From Foliimonas ilicis (GTDB taxonomy: Bacteria; Pseudomonadota; Alphaproteobacteria; Rhizobiales; Rhizobiaceae): 64,000 bases of DNA. Both the position numbers and the translations under genes were made by a program. Under the pieces are notes generated by a model. The model made no database searches. It was not told where the DNA came from and saw only the letters and a program-made list of their open reading frames with translations. Every line of letters starts with the position of its first letter. Positions within the stretch are counted from its first letter, which is position 1. The stretch is from assembly GCF_039939195.1 (NCBI RefSeq), contig NZ_JBDUUH010000014.1:62001-126000 (forward strand), written 5' to 3'. Below, one piece after another: positions 26,581 to 35,165 of this stretch.

Positions 26581-27162
26581 ATGGAAGTCATTCTTCTAGA
26601 ACGCGTTACCCGCCTCGGCCAGATGGGCGACACCGTCAAGGTCAAGGACGGCTTTGCACGCAACTTCCTGCTGCCGCAGGGCAAGGCATTGCGCGCAAAC
26701 GCAGCCAACAAGCAGAAATTCGAAGGCCAGCGCTCGCAGCTCGAAGCACGCAACCTCGAGCGCAAGTCGGAAGCCGAGAAGGTCGCAGAGACGCTCGACG
26801 GCAAGACGTTCGTCGTCGTCCGCTCGGCTGGCGAAACCGGCCAGCTCTACGGTTCGGTCTCGACGCGCGACATTTCCGACATCGTCACCGCTGAAGGCTT
26901 CTCCGTCGGCCGCAACCAGGTCGAGCTGAACCAGCCGATCAAGGAAATCGGCCTGACCAACGTTGCAATCGCGCTTCACCCGGAAGTCGAAGTCACGATC
27001 ACGCTGAACATCGCGCGTACCGCCGATGAAGCAGAGCGTCAGGCAGCCGGCGAAAAGCTGGATTCGGCTGAAGCGATCTACGGCGACGACATCAACGACA
27101 ATGCGCGTCCGGAAAACTTCTTCGACCCGAATGAAGATTCCGACGGCGACGAAGAAGCATAA
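26581..27162 (+). CDS. rplI: 50S ribosomal protein L9
   Basis: The 193-aa L9 has the N-terminal rRNA-binding domain MEVILLERVTRLGQMGDTV and KDGFARNFLLPQGKA, a connecting helix, and a C-terminal domain. It continues into an acidic tail of about 40 residues (NDNARPENFFDPNEDSD) not found in E. coli. It is separated from rpsR by 251 bases holding two palindromes. It is followed by a strong terminator. Confidence 0.97.
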   Translation: MEVILLERVTRLGQMGDTVKVKDGFARNFLLPQGKALRANAANKQKFEGQRSQLEARNLERKSEAEKVAETLDGKTFVVVRSAGETGQLYGSVSTRDISDIVTAEGFSVGRNQVELNQPIKEIGLTNVAIALHPEVEVTITLNIARTADEAERQAAGEKLDSAEAIYGDDINDNARPENFFDPNEDSDGDEEA

Positions 27163-27185
27163 TTCAAGCTTCCTTCAATTGGACC

Positions 27186-27217
27186 AAGCCCGGATAGCAA
27201 TATCCGGGCTTTTTTTT
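27186..27217 (+). terminator. Rho-independent terminator after rplI
   Basis: AGCCCGGATA, loop GCAA, TATCCGGGCT, then a run of eight T. Perfect 10-bp stem about 25 bases past the rplI stop. Confidence 0.95.
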
Positions 27218-27292
27218 ATGCCAGCGGAACTTTGCAAGCCGACGCGATTTGAAGCACAATATGACTTCCATATGACAGCTAGGATGCATGGC

Positions 27293-28576
27293 ATGAATGT
27301 GTTGCTGCAGCGAATTGTCGATCGTCTGGTGCGCACGGGTAATTTGCGCATAACAGGGCCGAACGGAACCACGAGTATATTCGGCGACGGATCGGGCGAG
27401 CCCGTCCATGTCGCCATCAAGACCCACCACGCAGAACGAACGATACTCTTCGACCCCATGCTGGCGCTGCCGGAAGCCTATATGGACGGCGAGTTGGATA
27501 TCGTCGAAGGCAACGTCCTGAGCTTCCTGCAAATCGTCTACCAGAATATGGGTCCGGTCGGCTGGGAAGCGGCGTGGACGAAAGCGCTGGAAGGGCTGAG
27601 ACATGCTTTCCGGCGGTTTCAGCAGGTCAACACTGCCGCCCGCTCGCTGCGAAATGTTCAGCGCCATTACGATTTGTCGGGCGAGTTCTATAAACTCTTC
27701 CTCGACGAGGACATGCAATATTCATGCGCCTATTTCGACCGGCCGAATATGACGCTGGAAGAAGCGCAACTCGCCAAGAAGCGGCATCTGGCGGCAAAGC
27801 TTCGTGTAAAACCCGGCCAGACGGTGCTCGACATCGGCTCCGGCTGGGGCGGTTTGGGGCTTTATCTCGCCCGCTCGTTTCAGGCCGAGGTTCTGGGCGT
27901 CACGCTGTCTACCGAGCAGCATGCAATTGCCGAGGAGCGCGCGCAGGCCGAAGGCCTGGAAAACCACGTCCATTTCGAACTTCGGGATTACCGTAATCTC
28001 AGCGAGCGCTTCGACAGGATCATTTCGGTCGGCATGTTCGAGCATGTCGGCGTGAACCATTACCGGACCTTTTTCGACAAATGCGCCACGCTGCTGAAAC
28101 CGGACGGCGTGATGGTGCTGCATTCGATCGGTCGCTCCGGCGTGCCATTCGCCACCAATGCCTTCATCCGCAAGCACATTTTTCCGGGCGGCTACATACC
28201 CGCACTTTCCGAAGTGTTGCCAGCGATAGAGCGGTCCGGATTGCAGGTGTCGGACGTCGAAATCCTAAGACTGCACTATGCGGAGACGCTGAAGCACTGG
28301 AACGAACGCTTTCAGGCGAACCGCGAGCGCGCCAGGGAAATTTACGACGAGCGCTTCTGCCGCATGTGGGAATTCTACCTGGCGGGTTCGGAAGCAGCGT
28401 TCCGCTGGCAGGATCTGATCGTCTTCCAGATCCAGCTCACGCAGAAGAACGACACGCTGCCGCTGACACGCGATTACATCGAAAAATGCGAAAAGACGCT
28501 GGCGATGCACGAAATGGCGCATAAAAAGCCTGCCGTGCGCAAGGTACAAGCACGAAAGCGCAAAACCGCGGAATAG
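27293..28576 (+). CDS. cfa: Cyclopropane-fatty-acyl-phospholipid synthase
   Basis: This 427-aa SAM-dependent enzyme adds a methylene group across unsaturated acyl chains of membrane phospholipids. It has the N-terminal lipid-binding part, the YDLSGEFYKLFLDEDMQYS segment (residues 126-144), the SAM motif VLDIGSGWGG (178-187) and the C-terminal catalytic region with SIGRSG and FPGGYIP. I choose the ATG at 27293, preceded by AGGA at eight bases. The open frame runs further upstream through the rplI terminator, which excludes earlier starts. Confidence 0.93.
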   Translation: MNVLLQRIVDRLVRTGNLRITGPNGTTSIFGDGSGEPVHVAIKTHHAERTILFDPMLALPEAYMDGELDIVEGNVLSFLQIVYQNMGPVGWEAAWTKALEGLRHAFRRFQQVNTAARSLRNVQRHYDLSGEFYKLFLDEDMQYSCAYFDRPNMTLEEAQLAKKRHLAAKLRVKPGQTVLDIGSGWGGLGLYLARSFQAEVLGVTLSTEQHAIAEERAQAEGLENHVHFELRDYRNLSERFDRIISVGMFEHVGVNHYRTFFDKCATLLKPDGVMVLHSIGRSGVPFATNAFIRKHIFPGGYIPALSEVLPAIERSGLQVSDVEILRLHYAETLKHWNERFQANRERAREIYDERFCRMWEFYLAGSEAAFRWQDLIVFQIQLTQKNDTLPLTRDYIEKCEKTLAMHEMAHKKPAVRKVQARKRKTAE

Positions 28577-28584
28577 TTCCGCGG
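28566..28584 (+). terminator. Perfect hairpin spanning the cfa stop codon
   Basis: CCGCGGAA-TAG-TTCCGCGG: an eight-base perfect inverted repeat whose three-base centre is the TAG stop codon. There is no T tract, so it may protect the mRNA 3' end or give weak termination. Confidence 0.4.
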
Positions 28585-28658
28585 CAAGGCAAATCGCTCG
28601 TCATGCGCCGTTCATTCGGTTAAGAGGCAGCATCATCTTACCTGCCGAACGGATTCGC

Positions 28659-29621
28659 ATGGAGCTTCCTGCCCCGCTTAAAGCTGCTATCGACCAAATC
28701 CTGGAGGGCGTGCCTCTGGCGGATTTGCAGCGGCAATCGGAAATGCTCACCAAACGCTACCGAGCCGAAGTCCGCGACGGGCGGCTTCACATGGCCGATG
28801 CGCTGGCCGTCAAAGCGTATCTCGCTGCGCGCATGCCCGCGACCTATGCGGCGGTCCGCGCCAGCATGGATGCATTGGCTGAGGCTATTCCGGATTTTTC
28901 GCCACGGACGATGCTCGACATTGGTGCTGGTCCCGGCACCGCTTTGTGGGCGGCGGAAGACTGCTTTTCCGGCATTGAAAGCGCGACGCTTTTCGAGGCC
29001 AGCAAACCCGTGCGCGAGATGGGCGAACGTCTTACCAAGAACAGGATCGGCGCTGCCGCCACATGGACGGATGGCGACATCACAATCCAGACGCGCGACC
29101 TCTTGCCTGCCGATCTGGTGACGATTTGCTACGTTCTGGACGAGATCGCGCCGGCGAACCTGCCAAAACTCATCGACAATCTCTGGCGGCTGACGAAATC
29201 CGTTCTGCTGATCGTCGAGCCCGGAACGCCTGCCGGGTGGCGGCGCATTCTTGTCGCACGCGAGCAACTGATCGCGCTCGGTGCGTATGTCGCTGCCCCC
29301 TGCCCGCATCAGGAGCTTTGCCCTTTGATCGAGCCGGACTGGTGCCATTTTTCGCGCCGCGTCGCTCGCTCGAAACTGCATCGACTGACCAAGGGTGCAG
29401 ATGTGCCATGGGAAGACGAGAAATACATTTTTCTGGCGGTCTCGCGCGAACCTTCTCCTGCTTACGAGGCCCGCATTCTCGCACCGCCGCGCACCGGAAG
29501 CGGTAAGGTGACCCTCAAGCTTTGCCAGTCCAACGGCATGGCGATTGAGAAAATGCTCACGAAACGGGACGGCGAAGCGTTCAAAAAGGCACGAAAACTC
29601 GATTGGGGCGACGCTTTTTAA
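28659..29621 (+). CDS. Rsm22 family small-subunit-associated methyltransferase-like protein
   Basis: The 320-aa protein has a Rossmann methyltransferase core (MLDIGAGPGTALWA, residues 85-98) and the Rsm22/METTL17 C-terminal part. Four cysteines, Cys215, Cys221, Cys229 (CPHQELCP...DWCHF) and Cys289 (LKLCQSNG), match the spacing of the metal/Fe-S site described for the mitochondrial homologue, which acts in small-subunit ribosome assembly. Bacterial function is not established as far as I know. The neighbours are cfa and dnaB in the same direction. Confidence 0.87.
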   Translation: MELPAPLKAAIDQILEGVPLADLQRQSEMLTKRYRAEVRDGRLHMADALAVKAYLAARMPATYAAVRASMDALAEAIPDFSPRTMLDIGAGPGTALWAAEDCFSGIESATLFEASKPVREMGERLTKNRIGAAATWTDGDITIQTRDLLPADLVTICYVLDEIAPANLPKLIDNLWRLTKSVLLIVEPGTPAGWRRILVAREQLIALGAYVAAPCPHQELCPLIEPDWCHFSRRVARSKLHRLTKGADVPWEDEKYIFLAVSREPSPAYEARILAPPRTGSGKVTLKLCQSNGMAIEKMLTKRDGEAFKKARKLDWGDAF

Positions 29622-29817
29622 GCGAAAAGCTGCAATTTCCGCGTCGTATTTTCCTGTTTTGTTCTCGTTTATTCTCAGCTAAAATCTTTCGATTCGCGTC
29701 AAGCTTTATCTTCCTGCCCGTAGACTGCGCTGTGAATTGCGGAGGTAAGTAGGCGATTATTTACTACCGCCTCCTCGGTTCTGGTACTGACGGGCAACAA
29801 GAACAGACGGGGCAGAG

Positions 29818-31308
29818 ATGGCAGAGGCAATTCGCAAGCTTGAGGTCGCCGAAAAGGCGCTCTACCGGGAGGCCCCGAACAATATCGAGGCCGAACAGGC
29901 GCTGCTTGGCGCAATACTCGTCAACAATGATGCGTTTTATCGCGTCTCGGACTTCCTGAAAGCCTCGCATTTCTACGAACCCCTGCACCGCAAGATTTTC
30001 GAGGTGTCGTCTGAATTGATCCGTATGGGCAAGATGGCCAATCCGGTGACGATGAAGACATTCCTTCCCGCCGACGAAAAAGTCGGCGACATGACGGTGT
30101 CGCATTATCTGGTCCGGCTGGCAGCCGAAGCCGTCAACGTCATCAATGCCGCCGATTATGGCCGCGCCATCTACGATCTCGCGACGCGGCGCGCGCTGAT
30201 TACCGTCGGCGAAGACATGGTCAACATCGCATATGACGCGCCGGTCGACATGGCGCCCAGCGAACAGATCGAGGATGCGGAGCGCCGCCTGTTCGAACTG
30301 GCCGAAACCGGGCGCTATGATGGCGGTTTCGAAAGCTTCACCGATGCGGTGAAGACCGCCGTCGACATGGCGAACGCCGCCTATATGCGCGACGGACACC
30401 TTTCCGGCGTCGCGACGGGTTTGCGCGATCTGGACCGCCGCATGGGCGGGTTGCAGCCATCCGATCTTATCGTGCTGGCGGGACGTCCCGGCATGGGTAA
30501 GACCTCGCTCGTCACCAACATCGCCTTCAATGTCGCACATGCCTATGAGCCGGTGCAGCAGGCGGACGGCTCGTTCAAAGCGGCCAATGGCGGCGTTATC
30601 GGCTTCTTCTCGCTCGAAATGTCGTCCGAACAGCTCGCAACGCGTATCATTTCCGAGCAGACGGAGATCCCGTCGTCGAAAATTCGTCGCGGTGAAATCA
30701 CCGAGACGGATTTCGAAAAGCTGGTCGCCTGTTCGCAGGAAATGCAGCGCATTCCGCTTTTCATCGACCAGACCGGTGGTATTTCGATCGCGCAGCTCGC
30801 CGCACGAGCGCGTCGCCTGAAGCGCCAGCGTGGCCTCGATGTCATCATCATCGACTATATTCAGCTCATGCAGGGATCATCCGCGCGCGCTTCACAGAAC
30901 CGCGTTCAGGAAATCACCGAGATCACGACCGGCCTCAAGGCGCTCGGCAAGGAACTCGGCGTGCCGATCATCGCGCTTTCACAGCTCTCGCGTCAGGTGG
31001 AAAGTCGTGAAGACAAGCGCCCGCAACTTTCCGACCTTCGCGAATCCGGCTCCATCGAGCAGGACGCCGACGTCGTGATCTTCGTCTACCGCGAGGAGTA
31101 TTACCTCAAGAACAAGGAGCCGAAGCCCGGCACTGAGGAATACATCAAGTGGGAAACCGAAATGAACGAGGCGCGCGGCAAGGCCGAAGTCATCATCGCC
31201 AAACAGCGCCACGGCCCCACCGGCTCGGTTTCGCTGTCGTTCCAGGGCGAGTTCACCCGCTTCTCCGATCTGGCCGAAGAGCATCATCTGCCTGAGCGGT
31301 TTGAGTAG
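29818..31308 (+). CDS. dnaB: Replicative DNA helicase DnaB
   Basis: A 496-aa hexameric 5'-3' helicase. The N-terminal primase-interacting domain (PNNIEAEQALLGAIL, residues 20-34) is joined by a linker to the RecA-like motor with Walker A AGRPGMGKTS (221-230), Walker B DVIIIDYIQLMQG and the SIEQDADVVIFVYREEYY motif. It drives fork progression. No intein is present. The ATG follows GGGGCAGAG. It is followed by a long inverted repeat and radA. Confidence 0.97.
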   Translation: MAEAIRKLEVAEKALYREAPNNIEAEQALLGAILVNNDAFYRVSDFLKASHFYEPLHRKIFEVSSELIRMGKMANPVTMKTFLPADEKVGDMTVSHYLVRLAAEAVNVINAADYGRAIYDLATRRALITVGEDMVNIAYDAPVDMAPSEQIEDAERRLFELAETGRYDGGFESFTDAVKTAVDMANAAYMRDGHLSGVATGLRDLDRRMGGLQPSDLIVLAGRPGMGKTSLVTNIAFNVAHAYEPVQQADGSFKAANGGVIGFFSLEMSSEQLATRIISEQTEIPSSKIRRGEITETDFEKLVACSQEMQRIPLFIDQTGGISIAQLAARARRLKRQRGLDVIIIDYIQLMQGSSARASQNRVQEITEITTGLKALGKELGVPIIALSQLSRQVESREDKRPQLSDLRESGSIEQDADVVIFVYREEYYLKNKEPKPGTEEYIKWETEMNEARGKAEVIIAKQRHGPTGSVSLSFQGEFTRFSDLAEEHHLPERFE

Positions 31309-31332
31309 CAGTATGGTTTTTGCTGGAATGCT

Positions 31333-31504
31333 GGCGGGACAGCGCCCCCCTCTGTCCTGCCGGACATCTCCCCCACAGGTGGGGAGATTGGATTTCATTT
31401 CCGATTTCGCAAACCGCGAACGCAGTAACGAAAAAACTGAAGCTGCCGATCTCCCCACCCGTGGGGGAGATGTCCGGCAGGACAGAGGGGGGCGCTGTCC
31501 CGCC
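31333..31504. repeat. Long inverted-repeat element, copy 1 (family A)
   Basis: Two arms of about 58 bp in inverse orientation (31333-31391 and 31446-31504) flank a 54-bp centre. In this copy the pairing extends outward through GGCGGGACAGCGC/GCGCTGTCCCGCC. Each arm holds hairpin 1 (TGTCC-TGCC-GGACA or its complement) and hairpin 2 (CTCCCC...GGGGAG). The centre contains TTTCGCAAA, shared with copy 2. It lies between dnaB and radA with no coding capacity of its own. Confidence 0.9.
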
Positions 31505-31535
31505 ATCGTCTCAAAAACCTTCCGGCAAATTCTTC

Positions 31536-32933
31536 ATGGCTAAATCCCGTGTCCAGTTCATCTGCCAGAATTGCGGCAGCGTGCATCAGCGCTGGGCGGG
31601 CAAGTGCGATGCTTGCGGCGAGTGGAACACGCTGATCGAGGAAGGCACATCCGGTGGCATCGGCGGCGGGCCAGCTTCGACGCGCAGTACGCGCAAGGGC
31701 CGCGCCGTGACCCTGACCACGCTTTCGGGCGACATCGAAGATGCGCCGCGCATCGCCAGCGGTATTGGCGAGCTTGACCGGGCGACTGGCGGCGGTTTCG
31801 TTCGCGGCTCCGCCATTCTCATTGGCGGCGATCCGGGCATCGGCAAATCCACGCTTCTCATGCAGGCGGCAGCCTCGCTCGCACGGCAAGGCCATCGCAT
31901 CGTCTATGTTTCGGGCGAAGAAGCGGTCGCACAGGTGCGGTTGCGCGCGCAGAGGCTGGGTGCAGCAGATGCGCCGGTGGAACTCGCCGCCGAGACCAAT
32001 GTCGAAGATATTCTGGCGACGATTGCCGATGGCAAGCGGCCTGATCTGGTGATCCTCGATTCGATCCAGACATTGTGGACGGACCTTGCCGATTCGGCTC
32101 CTGGCACGGTTACGCAGGTCCGCTCATCGGCTCAGGCGATGATCCGCTATGCGAAATCCACAGGTGCGGCGATTGTGCTCGTCGGCCATGTGACGAAGGA
32201 AGGCCAGATCGCAGGGCCGCGCGTCGTCGAGCATATGGTCGATGCCGTGCTTTATTTCGAAGGCGAAGGCGGCCACCATTATCGCATCCTGCGCACCGTA
32301 AAAAATCGTTTCGGACCGACCGACGAGATCGGCGTTTTCGAAATGTCCGACAAGGGATTGCGCGAAGTCGCCAATCCTTCGGAGCTTTTTCTAGGCGAAC
32401 GCCATGCAAAATCGCCCGGAGCAGCGGTGTTTGCGGGCATGGAAGGCACCAGACCGGTGCTGGTAGAGATACAGGCGCTGGTGGCGCAGTCCTCGCTCGG
32501 CACGCCGCGCCGCGCCGTCGTCGGCTGGGACAGCCCGCGCCTCGCCATGGTGCTGGCCGTGCTCGAGGCGCATTGCGGCGTGAAGCTTGGCCAGCATGAC
32601 GTGTATCTTAACGTCGCAGGCGGCTACCGAATCTCCGAGCCTGCGGCGGACCTTGCGGTTGCAGCCGCGCTCGTTTCGTCGCTAACCGGACTTGCCCTTC
32701 CGGCAGATTGCGTTTATTTCGGCGAAATCAGCCTATCGGGTGCCGTGAGGCCGGTTGCGCATGCGCAATCGAGGCTAAAGGAGGCCGAAAAGCTGGGGTT
32801 TGGACAAGCGGTCCTGCCGCGCGGCAGCGAAGGTATTTCCGGGGGCATTGCACCTGGCTCCTTCCAGCCGGAAACGCTGGCCGATCTTGTCGTGCGGATT
32901 GCCGGCTCTCTGCGGCGCAACACGGACGACTGA
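31536..32933 (+). CDS. radA: DNA repair protein RadA
   Basis: The 465-aa RadA/Sms promotes branch migration in recombination. It has an N-terminal zinc finger with Cys10, Cys13, Cys24 and Cys27 (CQNCGS...GKCDACGEW), a RecA-like ATPase with Walker A GGDPGIGKSTL, the RadA-specific KNRFG motif, and a C-terminal Lon-protease-like domain. The start is the ATG at 31536; the open frame extends 72 codons upstream, but that part is the translated repeat element. cvpA follows 40 bases later. Confidence 0.96.
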   Translation: MAKSRVQFICQNCGSVHQRWAGKCDACGEWNTLIEEGTSGGIGGGPASTRSTRKGRAVTLTTLSGDIEDAPRIASGIGELDRATGGGFVRGSAILIGGDPGIGKSTLLMQAAASLARQGHRIVYVSGEEAVAQVRLRAQRLGAADAPVELAAETNVEDILATIADGKRPDLVILDSIQTLWTDLADSAPGTVTQVRSSAQAMIRYAKSTGAAIVLVGHVTKEGQIAGPRVVEHMVDAVLYFEGEGGHHYRILRTVKNRFGPTDEIGVFEMSDKGLREVANPSELFLGERHAKSPGAAVFAGMEGTRPVLVEIQALVAQSSLGTPRRAVVGWDSPRLAMVLAVLEAHCGVKLGQHDVYLNVAGGYRISEPAADLAVAAALVSSLTGLALPADCVYFGEISLSGAVRPVAHAQSRLKEAEKLGFGQAVLPRGSEGISGGIAPGSFQPETLADLVVRIAGSLRRNTDD

Positions 32934-32973
32934 GCCGGTGATTTACCGGGCGGTCACGATGGAGTGAAACGAT

Positions 32974-33579
32974 ATGCCGATTACGCTGCTTGACGGAATT
33001 CTCGTCGGCTTCACTCTCGTTTCCGCAATGCTTGCGATGGTCCGCGGCTTTTCCCGCGAAATCCTGTCGATCGCCTCCTGGGCAGCAGCAGCAGCCGCGG
33101 CGTTCTTCTTCTACAAGCCCGTTCTGCCTTTTGTTCAGCCTTACATCGACAATGAAAAACTCGCCATGGCGGCGGCAGCCGGCATCGTTTTCATCATCGC
33201 GCTGATCGTCGTTACCGTCATCACGATGAAGATCGCCGATTTCATCATCGACAGCCGCGTCGGCGCACTCGATCGTACACTCGGCTTCCTTTATGGCGCA
33301 GCGCGCGGCATTCTGGTCGTGGCCGTCGGCCTTCTGTTCTTCACCTGGCTGGTCGGCCCGAACCCGCCTGCATGGATTTCCATGGCAAAGTCGAAGCCGC
33401 TTCTGACAAGCATCGGCACGACGCTGGAAAACATGCTGCCGGACGATCCGGAAAATTCGATCCTGAAGCGCCTGTCGCCCAGCGATGAGCCGACGGTCGA
33501 AGGCGCGCCCGAACAGCCGCCTGTCGATGCAACACCCGATGCACCGCCTGCGGAAAACCCTGCACCAACCAACAATTGA
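32974..33579 (+). CDS. cvpA: CvpA family membrane protein
   Basis: The 201-aa protein has four hydrophobic segments in its first 130 residues (LLDGILVGFTLVSAMLAMVRGF, shown in outline) and a Pro/Ala-rich cytoplasmic tail. CvpA proteins are linked to envelope homeostasis and, in E. coli, colicin V production. cvpA upstream of purF is a conserved pairing. The ATG is preceded by GGAGTGAAACGAT. Confidence 0.92.
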   Translation: MPITLLDGILVGFTLVSAMLAMVRGFSREILSIASWAAAAAAAFFFYKPVLPFVQPYIDNEKLAMAAAAGIVFIIALIVVTVITMKIADFIIDSRVGALDRTLGFLYGAARGILVVAVGLLFFTWLVGPNPPAWISMAKSKPLLTSIGTTLENMLPDDPENSILKRLSPSDEPTVEGAPEQPPVDATPDAPPAENPAPTNN

Positions 33580-33639
33580 CGGTGGCGCTTAGCGCCATCT
33601 CACACTATATAGCGTTTTTGCTAGAAGAGGCCGGTTCCG

Positions 33640-35115
33640 ATGGCAGACGCAGACGACGTGCTTTCCGCCGAAGCTGACGATCATTTTCACGACGAATGCG
33701 GTGTGTTCGGGATTTTCGGACGGCAGGATGCCGCCGCGATCGTGACGCTGGGGCTTCACGCCCTGCAGCATCGCGGACAGGAAGCAGCGGGCATCGTCTC
33801 TTATGACGGCACGCAATTCCATGTCGAACGCCATGTCGGCCTGATCGGCGATACATTCACCAAGCAATCGGTCATCGAACGGCTGGGCGGCACTCGCGCC
33901 ATCGGCCATACGCGCTATGCCACGACCGGCGGCGCTGGCCTGCGCAACATCCAGCCCTTCTTCGCAGAACTTGCCGATGGCGGCTTCGCGGTGGCGCATA
34001 ATGGCAATCTCACCAATGCGATGACCGTGCAGCGCACCTTGCAGAAGCAGGGTTCGATTTTCTCGTCCACCTCGGACACCGAAACCATCCTTCACCTCGT
34101 TGCGACCAGCAAGGAGCGCGAACTCAACAAGCGCTTCATCGACGCCGTGCGTCAGGTCGAAGGCGCGTTTTCGCTGGTGGCACTGACGTCCAAGAAGATG
34201 ATCGGCTGCCGCGATCCGCTGGGCATTCGCCCTCTGGTTCTGGGCGATCTCGACGGTGCCTGGATTCTGGCGTCGGAGACTTGCGCGCTCGACATTATCG
34301 GCGCGCGCTTCGTGCGCGATCTGAAGCCCGGCGAAATGGTGGTCATCACCTCCAAGGGCATTGAGAGCATGTTCCCGTTCGAGCCGGCAAAATCGCGCTT
34401 CTGCGTGTTCGAATATGTCTATTTCGCACGGCCTGATTCCTCGGTCGAAGGCCGCAACGTCTATGATGTGCGCAAGCAGATCGGCGCGGAACTGGCGCGC
34501 GAAAATCCGGTCGAGGCTGACATCGTCGTGCCGGTGCCAGATTCAGGCACCCCGGCGGCCATCGGCTTCAGCCAGGCGGCGGGCATTCCGTTCGAACTCG
34601 GTATCATCCGTAACCATTATGTAGGCCGTACCTTCATTTCGCCGGGCGATTCGATCCGGCACATGGGCGTTCGCCTGAAGCACAATGCCAACCGGCGCAT
34701 GATCGAAGGCAAGCGTATCGTGCTGGTCGATGATTCCATCGTGCGCGGCACCACCAGCCAGAAGATCGTGCAGATGGTTCGTGATGCGGGCGCGAGGGAA
34801 GTGCATATGCGCATCGCCTCGCCCCCTACCCGCGCCTCCTGCTTCTACGGCGTCGATACGCCCGAAAAATCGAAGCTGCTTGCCTCGCGTATGACGGTTG
34901 AAGAAATGGCGGAATTCATTCGCGTCGATTCGCTGGCCTTCCTGTCGATCGACGGGCTTTATCGCGCAGTCGGCGAAAACGGTCGCGATACGGAACAGCC
35001 GCAATTCTGCGATGCCTGCTTCACCGGAGAATACCCGACGCGCCTCGCCGATATGGAAGGCTCGGACAATGTCCGCACGCTTTCGTTGCTTGCTGCCGGG
35101 GGCACGTCTTCATAG
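33640..35115 (+). CDS. purF: Amidophosphoribosyltransferase
   Basis: This 491-aa enzyme makes phosphoribosylamine from PRPP and glutamine, the first committed purine step. It is of the Bacillus type. A 19-residue propeptide precedes the N-terminal nucleophile Cys20 (DECGVFGIFG), and Cys255, Cys401, Cys457 and Cys460 occupy the positions of the [4Fe-4S] ligands. The PRPP site is VLVDDSIVRGTT (361-372). It needs propeptide removal and cluster insertion for activity, so it may be oxygen sensitive. It lies 60 bases after cvpA. Confidence 0.97.
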   Translation: MADADDVLSAEADDHFHDECGVFGIFGRQDAAAIVTLGLHALQHRGQEAAGIVSYDGTQFHVERHVGLIGDTFTKQSVIERLGGTRAIGHTRYATTGGAGLRNIQPFFAELADGGFAVAHNGNLTNAMTVQRTLQKQGSIFSSTSDTETILHLVATSKERELNKRFIDAVRQVEGAFSLVALTSKKMIGCRDPLGIRPLVLGDLDGAWILASETCALDIIGARFVRDLKPGEMVVITSKGIESMFPFEPAKSRFCVFEYVYFARPDSSVEGRNVYDVRKQIGAELARENPVEADIVVPVPDSGTPAAIGFSQAAGIPFELGIIRNHYVGRTFISPGDSIRHMGVRLKHNANRRMIEGKRIVLVDDSIVRGTTSQKIVQMVRDAGAREVHMRIASPPTRASCFYGVDTPEKSKLLASRMTVEEMAEFIRVDSLAFLSIDGLYRAVGENGRDTEQPQFCDACFTGEYPTRLADMEGSDNVRTLSLLAAGGTSS

Positions 35116-35165
35116 GTTTTGTATTAAGCCTTGAAATCAAAAGCCTCTTCAGTCACACGGATTAA

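Noticed and set aside
27026..27292. N-terminal extension of cfa into rplI
   Set aside because: It crosses a strong terminator and overlaps the L9 gene in another frame; the later ATG has a proper ribosome site.
31333..31504. Inverted repeats as a CRISPR array or rho-independent terminator
   Set aside because: Only two inverse arms per site with no regular direct repeats and spacers, and no T tract after the stems.
31320..31535. 72-codon N-terminal extension of radA
   Set aside because: The extension is the translated inverted-repeat element; the conserved RadA start is the Met just before the zinc finger.
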